Shown here one piece after another: positions 1 to 6,172 of a stretch of 13,802 nucleotides of DNA. Both the position numbers and the translations under genes were made by a program. The notes beneath the pieces were generated by a model. The model saw only the letters and a list, made by a program, of their open reading frames with translations, had not been told where the DNA came from and ran no database searches. Origin of the DNA: Paracoccaceae bacterium (GTDB lineage: Bacteria; Pseudomonadota; Alphaproteobacteria; Rhodobacterales; Rhodobacteraceae); the NCBI GenBank assembly GCA_007121115.1, contig SKMI01000335.1, positions 1 to 13,802 on the forward strand. Reading direction: 5' to 3'. Each line of letters opens with the position of its first letter. The first letter of the stretch is position 1.

Positions 1-51
1 CAGCTGCACACCATTCCCGGCATCATGGACATGGTGGCGAAGTTCAAATGA
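1..51 (+). CDS. C-terminal tail of an unidentified upstream gene
   Basis: The window opens inside a reading frame that runs from base 1 to a TGA at 49-51 and gives the tail QLHTIPGIMDMVAKFK. The stop overlaps the start of the aldolase gene in an ATGA arrangement, so the two genes are almost certainly co-transcribed and translationally coupled. Sixteen residues are too few to assign a family. Given the aldolase and IolG-like dehydrogenase that follow, a sugar or polyol catabolic protein is plausible, but this is inferred only from position. Confidence 0.6.
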   Translation, partial: QLHTIPGIMDMVAKFK

Positions 52-887
52 CGCTGGCCACGCTGTCCGACGTCCTGCAACCCGCCCAGAAGGGCGGCTA
101 CGCCGTGCCGGGGCTGGTCTGTCTGGGCTGGGAGGACATGCGCGCCTATGTGGCGGCGGCCGAGGCCGAACGCGCGCCGGTGATCCTGCAGGCCGGGCCA
201 TCGTGCCGGGCGCACACGCCGCTGCCGGTGCTCGGCGCGATGATGCGGTATCTGGCCGAAAGCGTCGATGTGCCCGTGGTGGTGCATCTGGACCATGGCT
301 ACACGTTGGAAGAATGCCGCGCGGCGCTGGACGCGGGGTTTACCTCGCTCATGTATGACGGCTCGCGCAAGCCGCTTGCGCAGAACATCGACGAGACCGC
401 GCGGGTGGCGGCGCTGGCCCATGCGGCGGGCATCTCCTGCGAAGGCGAGATCGGCTTCGTGGGCTATGCCGGAGGCGACGCCTCGGCGGGCACCGACCCC
501 GCGGAGGCTGCGCAATTCGCCCGCGAGAGCGGGGTCGACGCCATGGCGATTTCCGTGGGCAACGTGCATTTGCAGACGGATCACGAGGGCGGTCTGGATG
601 AGCCCCGGATCCGCGCGATCGAGGCCGCGACGAACGTGCCGCTGGTAATCCACGGCGGCTCGGGCGTGCCCTACGCGCAGCGCGCGGCGCTGGCCGCAGG
701 CTCGCGGATCGTCAAGTTCAACATTGGCACCGAATTGCGCATGGCCTTTGGCCGGGCGCTGCGCGAGGCCGTCAACGCCGACCCGGGCCGCTATGACCGG
801 GTGGCGATCCTGAAGGAAACGCATGACCCAGTGATGGAAGCCGCGCGCGCGGTGATCCGCAATCTGGGCGCATCCGGGAGGGGCTGA
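48..887 (+). CDS. Class II ketose-bisphosphate aldolase (FbaA/GatY/IolJ family)
   Basis: This 279-aa protein is a zinc-dependent class II aldolase, expected to cleave or form a ketose bisphosphate or phosphoketose into two three-carbon pieces in the cytoplasm. Visible family motifs are HLDHG at 80-84 (catalytic Asp82 and zinc ligand His83), EGEIG at 132-136, a second zinc His at 174 in GNVHL, IHGGSG at 201-206 with the third zinc His202 and phosphate-binding glycines, and KFNIGTE at 223-229. Length matches the short GatY/KbaY/IolJ subgroup (about 280 aa). The ATG overlaps the preceding stop, and the next gene starts one base after this stop. The neighbouring IolG-like dehydrogenase suggests a sugar or inositol-derived substrate, possibly 2-deoxy-5-keto-gluconate 6-phosphate as for IolJ. 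The exact substrate cannot be read from sequence, so no gene symbol is given. Confidence 0.88.
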   Translation: MTLATLSDVLQPAQKGGYAVPGLVCLGWEDMRAYVAAAEAERAPVILQAGPSCRAHTPLPVLGAMMRYLAESVDVPVVVHLDHGYTLEECRAALDAGFTSLMYDGSRKPLAQNIDETARVAALAHAAGISCEGEIGFVGYAGGDASAGTDPAEAAQFARESGVDAMAISVGNVHLQTDHEGGLDEPRIRAIEAATNVPLVIHGGSGVPYAQRAALAAGSRIVKFNIGTELRMAFGRALREAVNADPGRYDRVAILKETHDPVMEAARAVIRNLGASGRG

Positions 888-888
888 G

Positions 889-1884
889 ATGCTGAGGATC
901 GGACTTCTGGGCTGCGGGCGGATCGGACAGGTGCATGCGCGCAGCATCCGCGCGCTGGATAATGCGCAGGTGGTGGCGGTGTCGGACGCCATGCCGCAGG
1001 CCGCGCAGGCGCTGGCGGCGGACACCGGGGCCGAGGTGCGCGAGACAGGCGCGATCCTGACCGCCGGGGACGTGGACGCGGTGGTGATCGGCACCCCCAC
1101 GGACACGCATTTCGACCTGATCCATGGCGCGGCGCGCGCGGGCAAGGCGATCTTCTGCGAAAAGCCCATCGACATGTCGGTCGACAACATCCGCGCCTGC
1201 ATCGAGGTGGTGCGCGCGGCGGGCGTGCCCTTCATGACCGGGTTCAACCGCCGGTTCGACCCCAATTTCGCCGCCCTGCGCGCCCGGCTGCGCGCGGGCG
1301 ATATCGGCGCGTTGGAACTGGTCACCATCACCTCGCGCGACCCGGCGCCGCCGCCAATAAGCTATATCGAGCGCTCGGGCGGATTGTTCCGGGACATGAT
1401 GATCCATGACTTCGACATGGCCCGCTTCCTGATGGTTGAGGAATTCACCACGCTGCACGCCGTGGGCAGTGCGCTGGTGGACCCGGAGATCCGGGCTGCG
1501 GGCGATGTGGACACGGCCGCCGTGATCCTGACCACCGCCAGCGGACGCATCTGCCAGATCTCGAACTCGCGCCGCGCCGCCTATGGCTACGACCAGCGGA
1601 TCGAGGTGCACGGGGCAGAGGGCATGCTGCGGGCCGAAAACCAGTTGGAAACCACGGTCGAGATCGCCACCGATGCCGGTTTCCGCCGCGACCCCGCGCA
1701 GCACTTCTTTCTCGAACGCTACGAGGTCGCCTTCCGCGCCGAAATGCGCGCCTTCCTTGCAGCAGTGACGGGTTCCAATACACCGGACCCGGGCATTCAT
1801 GACGGATTGATGGCGCAAATCCTCGCAGATGCGGCCGCGCTGTCGCGCGAAACGGGTCGGCCCGTCGATCTCCCCTCCGACTAG
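889..1884 (+). CDS. iolG: Gfo/Idh/MocA oxidoreductase, inositol 2-dehydrogenase-like
   Basis: This 331-aa NAD(P)-dependent dehydrogenase would oxidise a hydroxyl of myo-inositol (to scyllo-inosose) or a related polyol. The N-terminal Rossmann domain opens with IGLLGCGRIGQVHA (residues 4-17). The family signature CEKP is at 90-93 with Lys92, and the FRDMMIHDFDMARF block at 167-180 places Asp169 and His173 at the spacing of the catalytic Asp and His of inositol dehydrogenases. The SGGLFRDMMIHD stretch is typical of IolG. Length is normal for the family. A good ribosome site (GGGAGGGG, 876-883) precedes the ATG, and only one base separates it from the aldolase stop, so the two are one operon. 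Other polyol or sugar substrates remain possible because rhizobia and rhodobacters carry several IolG paralogues. Confidence 0.82.
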   Translation: MLRIGLLGCGRIGQVHARSIRALDNAQVVAVSDAMPQAAQALAADTGAEVRETGAILTAGDVDAVVIGTPTDTHFDLIHGAARAGKAIFCEKPIDMSVDNIRACIEVVRAAGVPFMTGFNRRFDPNFAALRARLRAGDIGALELVTITSRDPAPPPISYIERSGGLFRDMMIHDFDMARFLMVEEFTTLHAVGSALVDPEIRAAGDVDTAAVILTTASGRICQISNSRRAAYGYDQRIEVHGAEGMLRAENQLETTVEIATDAGFRRDPAQHFFLERYEVAFRAEMRAFLAAVTGSNTPDPGIHDGLMAQILADAAALSRETGRPVDLPSD

Positions 1885-2069
1885 CCGCGATCACTCCGGC
1901 GCCACAGGAGCGCCCAGGCCAGGTAGCCGCCGATTGCAGCGCTGAGATAGGCGAAAACCATGCTCCCGGCGCTCGCCTCGACGAATGCCCAGACCAAGGG
2001 GAATGCCACCACGAGATACCGGCGCCACGCTGCGCGGAAGAAAGGATGTGACGGGTCGATCAGCCGCAT
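1881..2069 (-). CDS. Small two-helix membrane protein of the DPSHPFF type
   Basis: This 62-aa protein begins MRLIDPSHPFFRAAWRR and then has two hydrophobic stretches, roughly residues 18-36 and 38-56, ending in a basic tail (WRRSDRG). The positive arginines before the first helix suggest an inner-membrane hairpin protein. I recognise the opening as similar to short conserved hypothetical proteins of Rhodobacteraceae, possibly those annotated DUF3329, but the function is unknown. Its stop and the stop of the IolG-like gene share a palindromic CTAG, so the two genes converge with a four-base overlap. No strong ribosome site is visible; a GCGGGA lies directly against the ATG. It could be spurious, but the ordered hydrophobic pattern and familiar N-terminus argue that it is real. 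Confidence 0.65.
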   Translation of the reverse strand: MRLIDPSHPFFRAAWRRYLVVAFPLVWAFVEASAGSMVFAYLSAAIGGYLAWALLWRRSDRG

Positions 2070-2356
2070 TCCCGCAGTGTGCGATCAAGTCTTACGCAAG
2101 GCAAGCCCCGTGTCCGGCTGCTGCAAGGCACCGGCCTGCCGCGCAATCCGAAGCCGTCGCGTTTGTGATGTTTGGGTGGACGTGTCTGTTTTGCAAGGTG
2201 CCTGTCCCTGGAACTTCTGATCAACGCGTTCGTTAAGCCAAACGCCTTTCCTCCCACAGCATACGTCGGCCTATCGCCAGGAATATCCACTTTTTGTATG
2301 AGATCGCCGTGAAATAGCGGAGGGGATGGGTCTGGAACCGAACGTTCGCCAACCGA

Positions 2357-2389
2357 CACACGCAGGCAAGATCCACACGCAGGCAAGAT
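2357..2389. repeat. Short tandem direct repeat, 16-bp unit, period 17
   Basis: The 16-mer CACACGCAGGCAAGAT occurs at 2357-2372 and again, identical, at 2374-2389 with one base between. It lies in non-coding DNA of lower GC. Two units are too few for a CRISPR or a typical iteron array. It probably arose by local duplication. Confidence 0.85.
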
Positions 2390-2586
2390 AGACGGTGGCA
2401 TGTAAGACGGCCCGCAGAAGCCGTCATGCAAATTCCTGCATCGACCCAAGCAGAAGATCCGTCATGTTGACATCCATGTCTTGGGTCAGTGCGCTGACCG
2501 CAACGCCAGTGTCGAAATCGACGGCCACCCGGTCGACATGCGCATGCCCCGCAACCCTGCACGATCACCCCCACACCGCGCCCAGT

Positions 2587-2642
2587 TTCATCTTGTCAGC
2601 AATCCTCCGGGGGGAGTACAGCCCGCAAGGGGGCTGGCCCCC
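2587..2642 (-). repeat. Dispersed compound hairpin repeat, copy 1; likely terminator of tctDE
   Basis: Read on the minus strand this stretch has a GGGGGC/GCCCCC hairpin (2629-2642), then ACTCCCCCCGG (2607-2617), then CAAGATGAA (2587-2595). The same three parts in the same order and nearly the same spacing occur at 9320-9385. It starts eight bases downstream of the kinase stop and is oriented with that gene, so it probably ends tctDE transcription. I recall similar GC hairpin plus CAAGATGAA strings in intergenic DNA of Rhodobacteraceae; that is recollection, not a search. Confidence 0.7.
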
Positions 2643-2649
2643 ACCCGCC

Positions 2650-4068
2650 TCACGCGGCGCGGTCGCGAACTGCCTCGAGCGTAGACCCGACCAGCGGCAG
2701 GCGCAACCGCACCGCGCAGCCACGCTCCACCGGCAGGAGTTCCGCTCCACCGCCGTGGCGTTCGGCAATGGCACGCACGATCGCCAACCCAAGCCCGCTG
2801 CCGCCGCCGTCATCGGCACCCAGCCGAACGAAGCGCTCGAACGCGTGTTCGGCCGCGGCTGCCGGGATACCGGGGCCGTCGTCGCGGACCTCGAGCCGAG
2901 CCTCGCCCGCGGTCAAGGACAGGTCCACGCGCACTTGGCTGCCACGCCCCGCGCCGTAGCTCAGCGCGTTGTCGATGAGGTTGTCCACCGCCTCGGCGAG
3001 CAGAACGCGATTGCCCTGCACCGTCACCGGCTGTGGCGGCGCGTCGAAGGTGACCTCGACCCCGGCGGTCAGGGCGCGCGGCACGTGCCGCCGCGCCACC
3101 TCGGAGACCAGTTCTCCCAGATCGAGCGTATCAGCGCGCGGCGGTGCGTGGGTCGCGGTATCGAGGTTCAATAACTGCCGTGTCATTCGCGACAGTCGCC
3201 GCGCCGCCTCGGCCAGATCGGCCAGCCGCGCGGTCCGTTCGGCCGGATCGCGGCTTTCCAGCGCCGCGTCGGCCTGGGCATGGATCGCCGCCACCGGGTT
3301 GCGCAACTGGTGTGCAGCATTGCCGATGAAAGTGTCACGCCGCTCCAGTTCGCCTCGCAACCGGTGGAACAACTGGTTGATGGTTGCCACCAGTGGCGCC
3401 ACCTCGGGCGGGACGGGGCGGCGGATTGGGGTCAGCTCATCGGCGGTGCGCTGCGCCACCGCCTCGCGCAGCCCAGCCAGCGGCGCCAGCCCGCGGTTGA
3501 TGCCGAACCAAACCAGCGCCGCCGCCGCCAGCACCAGCGCCGCCAGCATCGTGCCCGCCTGCATCAGCAGGATCAGGCTCAGCCGCTCGCGCTGGCGCAC
3601 GGTCTGCCAGACTTGCACCGTGGTCCAGCCGTCAAAGACCGGATCGGCGATGAACTCGCGCTGGACCACCACGCGCACCGGATCGCCCAGATAGCGGGCG
3701 TCGAAGAACACCGGCTTTCCGCCCGGCAGGTCGGCGGGCAGCGGGTCCACCGGCGCATCGCTGTAGCCGGCCACAAAGCTGCCCTCGGCCGCCGAGACCT
3801 GGTAGTAGACCGGGTCGCCGATGGCGCCGACAAGCGAGTCCAGCAGCGCATCGGCCAGCACATCGCCCTGGGTCAGCACCACCTCGCGGGCGACGGCGTG
3901 GGCCACGACCTTCAGCGTCTGGTCATAAAGCTCGGTGCTCATATCGCGCGCCTGCACGTAGCGCAGGGCGCTGGCCGCCACCGCAACCACCACCAGCGGC
4001 AGCACGATCAGCACGAACAGGCGCGCGCGCAGGCTGCGGACCGACCCGTGGGCCGTCCACGCGCTCAT
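2650..4068 (-). CDS. tctE: Sensor histidine kinase, TctE-like
   Basis: This 472-aa inner-membrane kinase would sense an external tricarboxylate and phosphorylate the response regulator encoded just upstream. A first membrane helix lies at about 17-37 and a second at about 164-189, bracketing a periplasmic domain of roughly 125 residues that resembles the 2CSK_N sensor of TctE. A HAMP-like linker follows, then the H-box HQLRNP with phospho-accepting His253, the N-box VDNLIDNALSYG (361-372), the G1 box DDGPGIP (396-402) and the G2 box GSGLGLAI (423-430). All catalytic boxes are intact. The start overlaps the regulator stop by four bases (ATGA). Assignment to TctE, and not to the related QseC/PmrB kinases, rests on the sensor type and on the divergent tctC-tctAB operon. 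Confidence 0.87.
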   Translation of the reverse strand: MSAWTAHGSVRSLRARLFVLIVLPLVVVAVAASALRYVQARDMSTELYDQTLKVVAHAVAREVVLTQGDVLADALLDSLVGAIGDPVYYQVSAAEGSFVAGYSDAPVDPLPADLPGGKPVFFDARYLGDPVRVVVQREFIADPVFDGWTTVQVWQTVRQRERLSLILLMQAGTMLAALVLAAAALVWFGINRGLAPLAGLREAVAQRTADELTPIRRPVPPEVAPLVATINQLFHRLRGELERRDTFIGNAAHQLRNPVAAIHAQADAALESRDPAERTARLADLAEAARRLSRMTRQLLNLDTATHAPPRADTLDLGELVSEVARRHVPRALTAGVEVTFDAPPQPVTVQGNRVLLAEAVDNLIDNALSYGAGRGSQVRVDLSLTAGEARLEVRDDGPGIPAAAAEHAFERFVRLGADDGGGSGLGLAIVRAIAERHGGGAELLPVERGCAVRLRLPLVGSTLEAVRDRAA

Positions 4069-4739
4069 GGCGTTGCCTCGAGTGTCAGCATATAGCCCAG
4101 CCCCCGGATGGTGCGAATCGCCACGCCACCGCCATCGACCTTGCGCCGCAGCCGCGAGACCAGAAGCTCGACCGCATTCTCCTCCACATCGGCGCCGGTG
4201 CCATAGATCCGGTCACACAGCGCAGCCTTGGAGATTACCCGCCCGGCGTGATCGCTCAGCGCCTCCCACAGGGCCATTTCGCGCCGCGACAGCGCCACCT
4301 CACCCCAGGGCGCGGTCAACTGGCGCCCCTGCCGGTCGAAATCAAGCGCGCCGAACCGTTCCGAAGCGATCAGAGCCGCCCCACGTCGACGGCCCAGCGC
4401 GCGCACTCGGGCGCGTAACTCCTCGATTTCGAAGGGTTTGGTCACATAGTCATCCGCCCCCGTATCGAGGCCCGCCACCCGGTCTTCCAACCCGACACGG
4501 GCGGTCAGCGCCAGCACCGGAAGCGCCGCCCCTCGCGCGCGCAGATCGCGGATGATATCCAGCCCGCTGCGCCCTGGCAGGTTGATGTCGATGATCGCCA
4601 TATCGGCCCCGTCGCGCGCCAGAAAGGCCGCGCCCTCCAAACCGCAGGCCAGCCAGTCAACCGCATGACCGTCGGCTTCGAGCGCCTGCGCCACCGCACG
4701 CGCGAGCATGGCATTGTCCTCGATCAGCACGATCCGCAT
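4065..4739 (-). CDS. tctD: OmpR-family response regulator, TctD-like
   Basis: This 224-aa regulator has a receiver domain (about 1-115) with the acidic pair near residues 7-8 (EDN), phospho-acceptor Asp51 in IIDINLPG, Thr79 and Lys101 in VTKPF. A C-terminal OmpR/PhoB winged helix (about 125-222) ends in the typical LVSRLRRK and IRTIRGLGYML strings. It would be phosphorylated by the overlapping kinase and probably activates the divergent tricarboxylate transporter genes. A purine-rich AGAGGGG lies a few bases before the ATG. The leader contains a perfect 20-bp palindrome (4763-4782). The TctD assignment follows from family plus neighbourhood; the effector and exact regulon are inferred. Confidence 0.88.
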   Translation of the reverse strand: MRIVLIEDNAMLARAVAQALEADGHAVDWLACGLEGAAFLARDGADMAIIDINLPGRSGLDIIRDLRARGAALPVLALTARVGLEDRVAGLDTGADDYVTKPFEIEELRARVRALGRRRGAALIASERFGALDFDRQGRQLTAPWGEVALSRREMALWEALSDHAGRVISKAALCDRIYGTGADVEENAVELLVSRLRRKVDGGGVAIRTIRGLGYMLTLEATP

Positions 4740-4762
4740 GGCCGCACGCCCCTCTGCAGGTG

Positions 4763-4782
4763 CCGCTCCGGCGCCGGAGCGG
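4763..4782. promoter_or_regulatory. Perfect 20-bp palindrome in the tctD leader
   Basis: CCGCTCCGGC is followed immediately by its exact reverse complement, GCCGGAGCGG. The pairing does not extend beyond 20 bp on either side. It sits 24 bases before the tctD ATG, so it may be transcribed as an RNA hairpin (8-bp stem, GCGC loop) in the leader, or act as a DNA operator. No U-tract follows on the minus strand, so a simple terminator is unlikely. Confidence 0.6.
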
Positions 4783-4809
4783 AAACCCGGGACCGGAAAT
4801 TCGACGTTT

Positions 4810-4825
4810 GACAGCTTACCGACAG
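4810..4825. promoter_or_regulatory. Candidate TctD box: GACAG direct repeat with 11-bp phase
   Basis: GACAG occurs at 4810-4814 and 4821-4825, exactly 11 bp apart (on the other strand CTGTCGGTAAG followed by CTGTC). OmpR/PhoB-type regulators bind as tandem dimers to direct repeats with this spacing. The site lies between divergent tctD and tctC. The left copy is part of a TTGACA (4808-4813) that could serve as a -35 for tctC with a weak -10 near 4832-4838. Function is inferred. Confidence 0.5.
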
Positions 4826-4923
4826 TATTGCCACATAGAAAGCGCTACACGTCGCCAGCGCTGCCACGCGCCATGCTGCAAATGGCAAGGGTCGCGGTGC
4901 ACTCGGCGGACGTGATGTATAAT

Positions 4924-4930
4924 GGGAGGA
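4924..4930 (+). promoter_or_regulatory. Strong ribosome binding site of tctC
   Basis: GGGAGGA ends seven bases before the ATG at 4938. It is the best Shine-Dalgarno in the window and fixes the start of the binding-protein gene, which is expected to be highly translated. Confidence 0.8.
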
Positions 4931-4937
4931 AACAGAC

Positions 4938-6044
4938 ATGACCGACATCACCCGCTTCACGCGGCGCGCCCTGATGGGCGCCACCGCCATGGCCGCAGCA
5001 GCCTTTGCCCTACCGGGCGCGGCGCAGGCCGACTACGATTTCTCGGGCCAGACCGTGGAATGGATCATCCCCTTCGCCACCGGGGGCGGTTCGGACACCT
5101 GGGCGCGGTTCAACGCGCCATTCCTGTCGCGGCACCTGCCGGGCAACCCCACCGTCGCGGTGGTCAACGAACCCGGCGGCGGCTCCACGCGGGGCACCAA
5201 CCTCTTCGCGCAGCGCGCGCAGCCTGACGGGCTGACCATTCTCGGCACCTCGGGGTCGACCCAGTTCCCCTATCTGCTGGGCGACCCGCGCGTGCGCTAC
5301 GAATACCAGGACTGGTCCGTGGTCATGGTCAGCCCCACAGGCGGGGTGGCCTATGTCTCGCCCACCACCGGCGTTTCGTCGATCGAGGATGTCGCCGATC
5401 TGCAGGGACAGCGGCTGACCTATGCCAGCCAGGGCGCGACCTCGCTCGATCTGGTGCCGATGCTGGCCTTCATGCTGCTGGATCTGGATGTGAACTACGT
5501 CTTCGGCTTCTCCGGACGCGGCGAGGGGCGGCTGGCTTTCGAGCGCGGCGAGACAAACATCGACTACCAGACCTCTTCGGCCTTCATCAACAACGTCACC
5601 CCGCTGGTCGAGGCTGGCGAGGCGATCCCGCTGATGAGCTGGGGCGTGCTGGATGAGGACGGCAACCCCCAGCGCGATCCCACCTTCCCGGACCTGCCGA
5701 TCATGGAAGAAGTCTACGAGATGGTGCATGGCGAAGCGCCGTCGGGCGACCTCTATGATGCCTACAAGGCGTTCAACACCGCCGGTTTCGCCGCGCAGAA
5801 GATGGTCGTGCTGCCCGAAGGCGCCTCGGACGAACTGGTGGAAACCTACCGCCAGGCGTGGCGCGATGTCTTCGCCGACCCCGAGTATCAGGAGACCGTG
5901 GGCGACGTGCTGGGCGCCTATGGTCAGGTGACCGACGGCGGCGCCGAGGCGCTGTTCCGTGCAGGCACCAACATCGGCGACGATGTGCGCAGCATGATCG
6001 TGGAGATGCTCGAGCAAAACTACAACGTGCGGCTGGGCGACTGA
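4938..6044 (+). CDS. tctC: TctC-family periplasmic tricarboxylate-binding protein
   Basis: This 368-aa protein is the extracytoplasmic solute receptor of a tripartite tricarboxylate transporter (TTT). It would capture the substrate in the periplasm and deliver it to the TctA/TctB membrane part. The signal peptide runs to about residue 31 (cleavage after AQA, before DYDF). It carries a twin-arginine pair in FTRRALMG, so Tat export is possible. The mature protein opens with the family's strand and glycine loop, EWIIPFATGGGSDTWAR (41-57), followed by VVNEPGGGSTRGTN (75-88). At 368 aa it is longer than the usual TctC of about 320-330 aa. It is first in the + operon, followed after 128 bases and a strong hairpin by the permease gene. 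Citrate, tricarballylate or aconitate are the likely ligands by context; TctC paralogues vary in ligand, so this is uncertain. Confidence 0.85.
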   Translation: MTDITRFTRRALMGATAMAAAAFALPGAAQADYDFSGQTVEWIIPFATGGGSDTWARFNAPFLSRHLPGNPTVAVVNEPGGGSTRGTNLFAQRAQPDGLTILGTSGSTQFPYLLGDPRVRYEYQDWSVVMVSPTGGVAYVSPTTGVSSIEDVADLQGQRLTYASQGATSLDLVPMLAFMLLDLDVNYVFGFSGRGEGRLAFERGETNIDYQTSSAFINNVTPLVEAGEAIPLMSWGVLDEDGNPQRDPTFPDLPIMEEVYEMVHGEAPSGDLYDAYKAFNTAGFAAQKMVVLPEGASDELVETYRQAWRDVFADPEYQETVGDVLGAYGQVTDGGAEALFRAGTNIGDDVRSMIVEMLEQNYNVRLGD

Positions 6045-6065
6045 GCCGCCCCCGCTGACACGCTG

Positions 6066-6094
6066 ACAGGCCCCGGTCACCGTCCGGGGCCTGT
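6066..6094 (+). terminator. Intra-operon hairpin between tctC and the permease gene
   Basis: ACAGGCCCCGG (6066-6076) pairs perfectly with CCGGGGCCTGT (6084-6094) across a 7-base loop, an 11-bp GC-rich stem 21 bases after the tctC stop. Only a short TT follows, so full termination is doubtful. Partial termination or protection of the tctC mRNA 3' end would raise binding protein over permease, as is common in binding-protein operons. Confidence 0.65.
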
Positions 6095-6172
6095 TACCGC
6101 CTTCGCGCGCAACCGCCCGCCGTGCCCGCGCAGCCCCGCGCGGACCGATCGGCCCGGCCAACGGGGTCCGCC

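Larger units (their letters stand above)
2070..2649. other. Gene-free stretch with lower GC and short repeats
   Basis: No open frame here gives a protein-like translation on either strand; the candidates are rich in Arg/Cys/Pro and lack hydrophobic cores or motifs. Lines around 2160-2340 are close to half GC, clearly below the flanking genes. It contains a 16-bp tandem duplication (2357-2389), and one copy of a dispersed hairpin repeat lies at its right edge (2587-2642). It separates the small membrane protein gene from the end of the sensor kinase gene, both on the minus strand. It may be decayed or acquired DNA, but no transposase remnant could be established. Confidence 0.6.

Noticed and set aside
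772..1818. 348-aa minus-strand open frame across the IolG-like gene
   Set aside because: Antisense shadow of a recognisable dehydrogenase; its translation is His/Arg/Gly-rich with no motif.
2357..2389. Possible CRISPR or iteron array
   Set aside because: Only two 16-bp units with one base between them; no further units or spacers.
2233..2574. Minus-strand frame with a tail SYKKWIFLAIGRR that briefly resembles a decayed transposase or membrane gene
   Set aside because: The rest is Cys/Arg-rich and no catalytic motif or terminal inverted repeat could be found.
2395..3174. 259-aa plus-strand open frame entering the kinase gene
   Set aside because: Most of it is antisense to the kinase ATPase domain and the rest has no protein-like features.
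4841..4862. Two AGCGCT palindromes 16 bp apart upstream of tctC
   Set aside because: Six-base GC-rich palindromes are frequent by chance in this DNA and no known regulator matches.
4918..4923. Perfect TATAAT just upstream of tctC
   Set aside because: No acceptable -35 lies 15-19 bp upstream, and transcription would start within or after the ribosome site, so a promoter role is unlikely.
5010..6161. 383-aa minus-strand open frame across tctC
   Set aside because: Long only because GC-rich coding DNA suppresses stops on the opposite strand; composition is not protein-like and tctC is well supported.
6122..6172. Upstream GTG start extending the permease by 17 residues
   Set aside because: The extension is Arg/Pro-rich and unlike TctA N-termini, which begin close to the first helix; ATG 6173 fits better.
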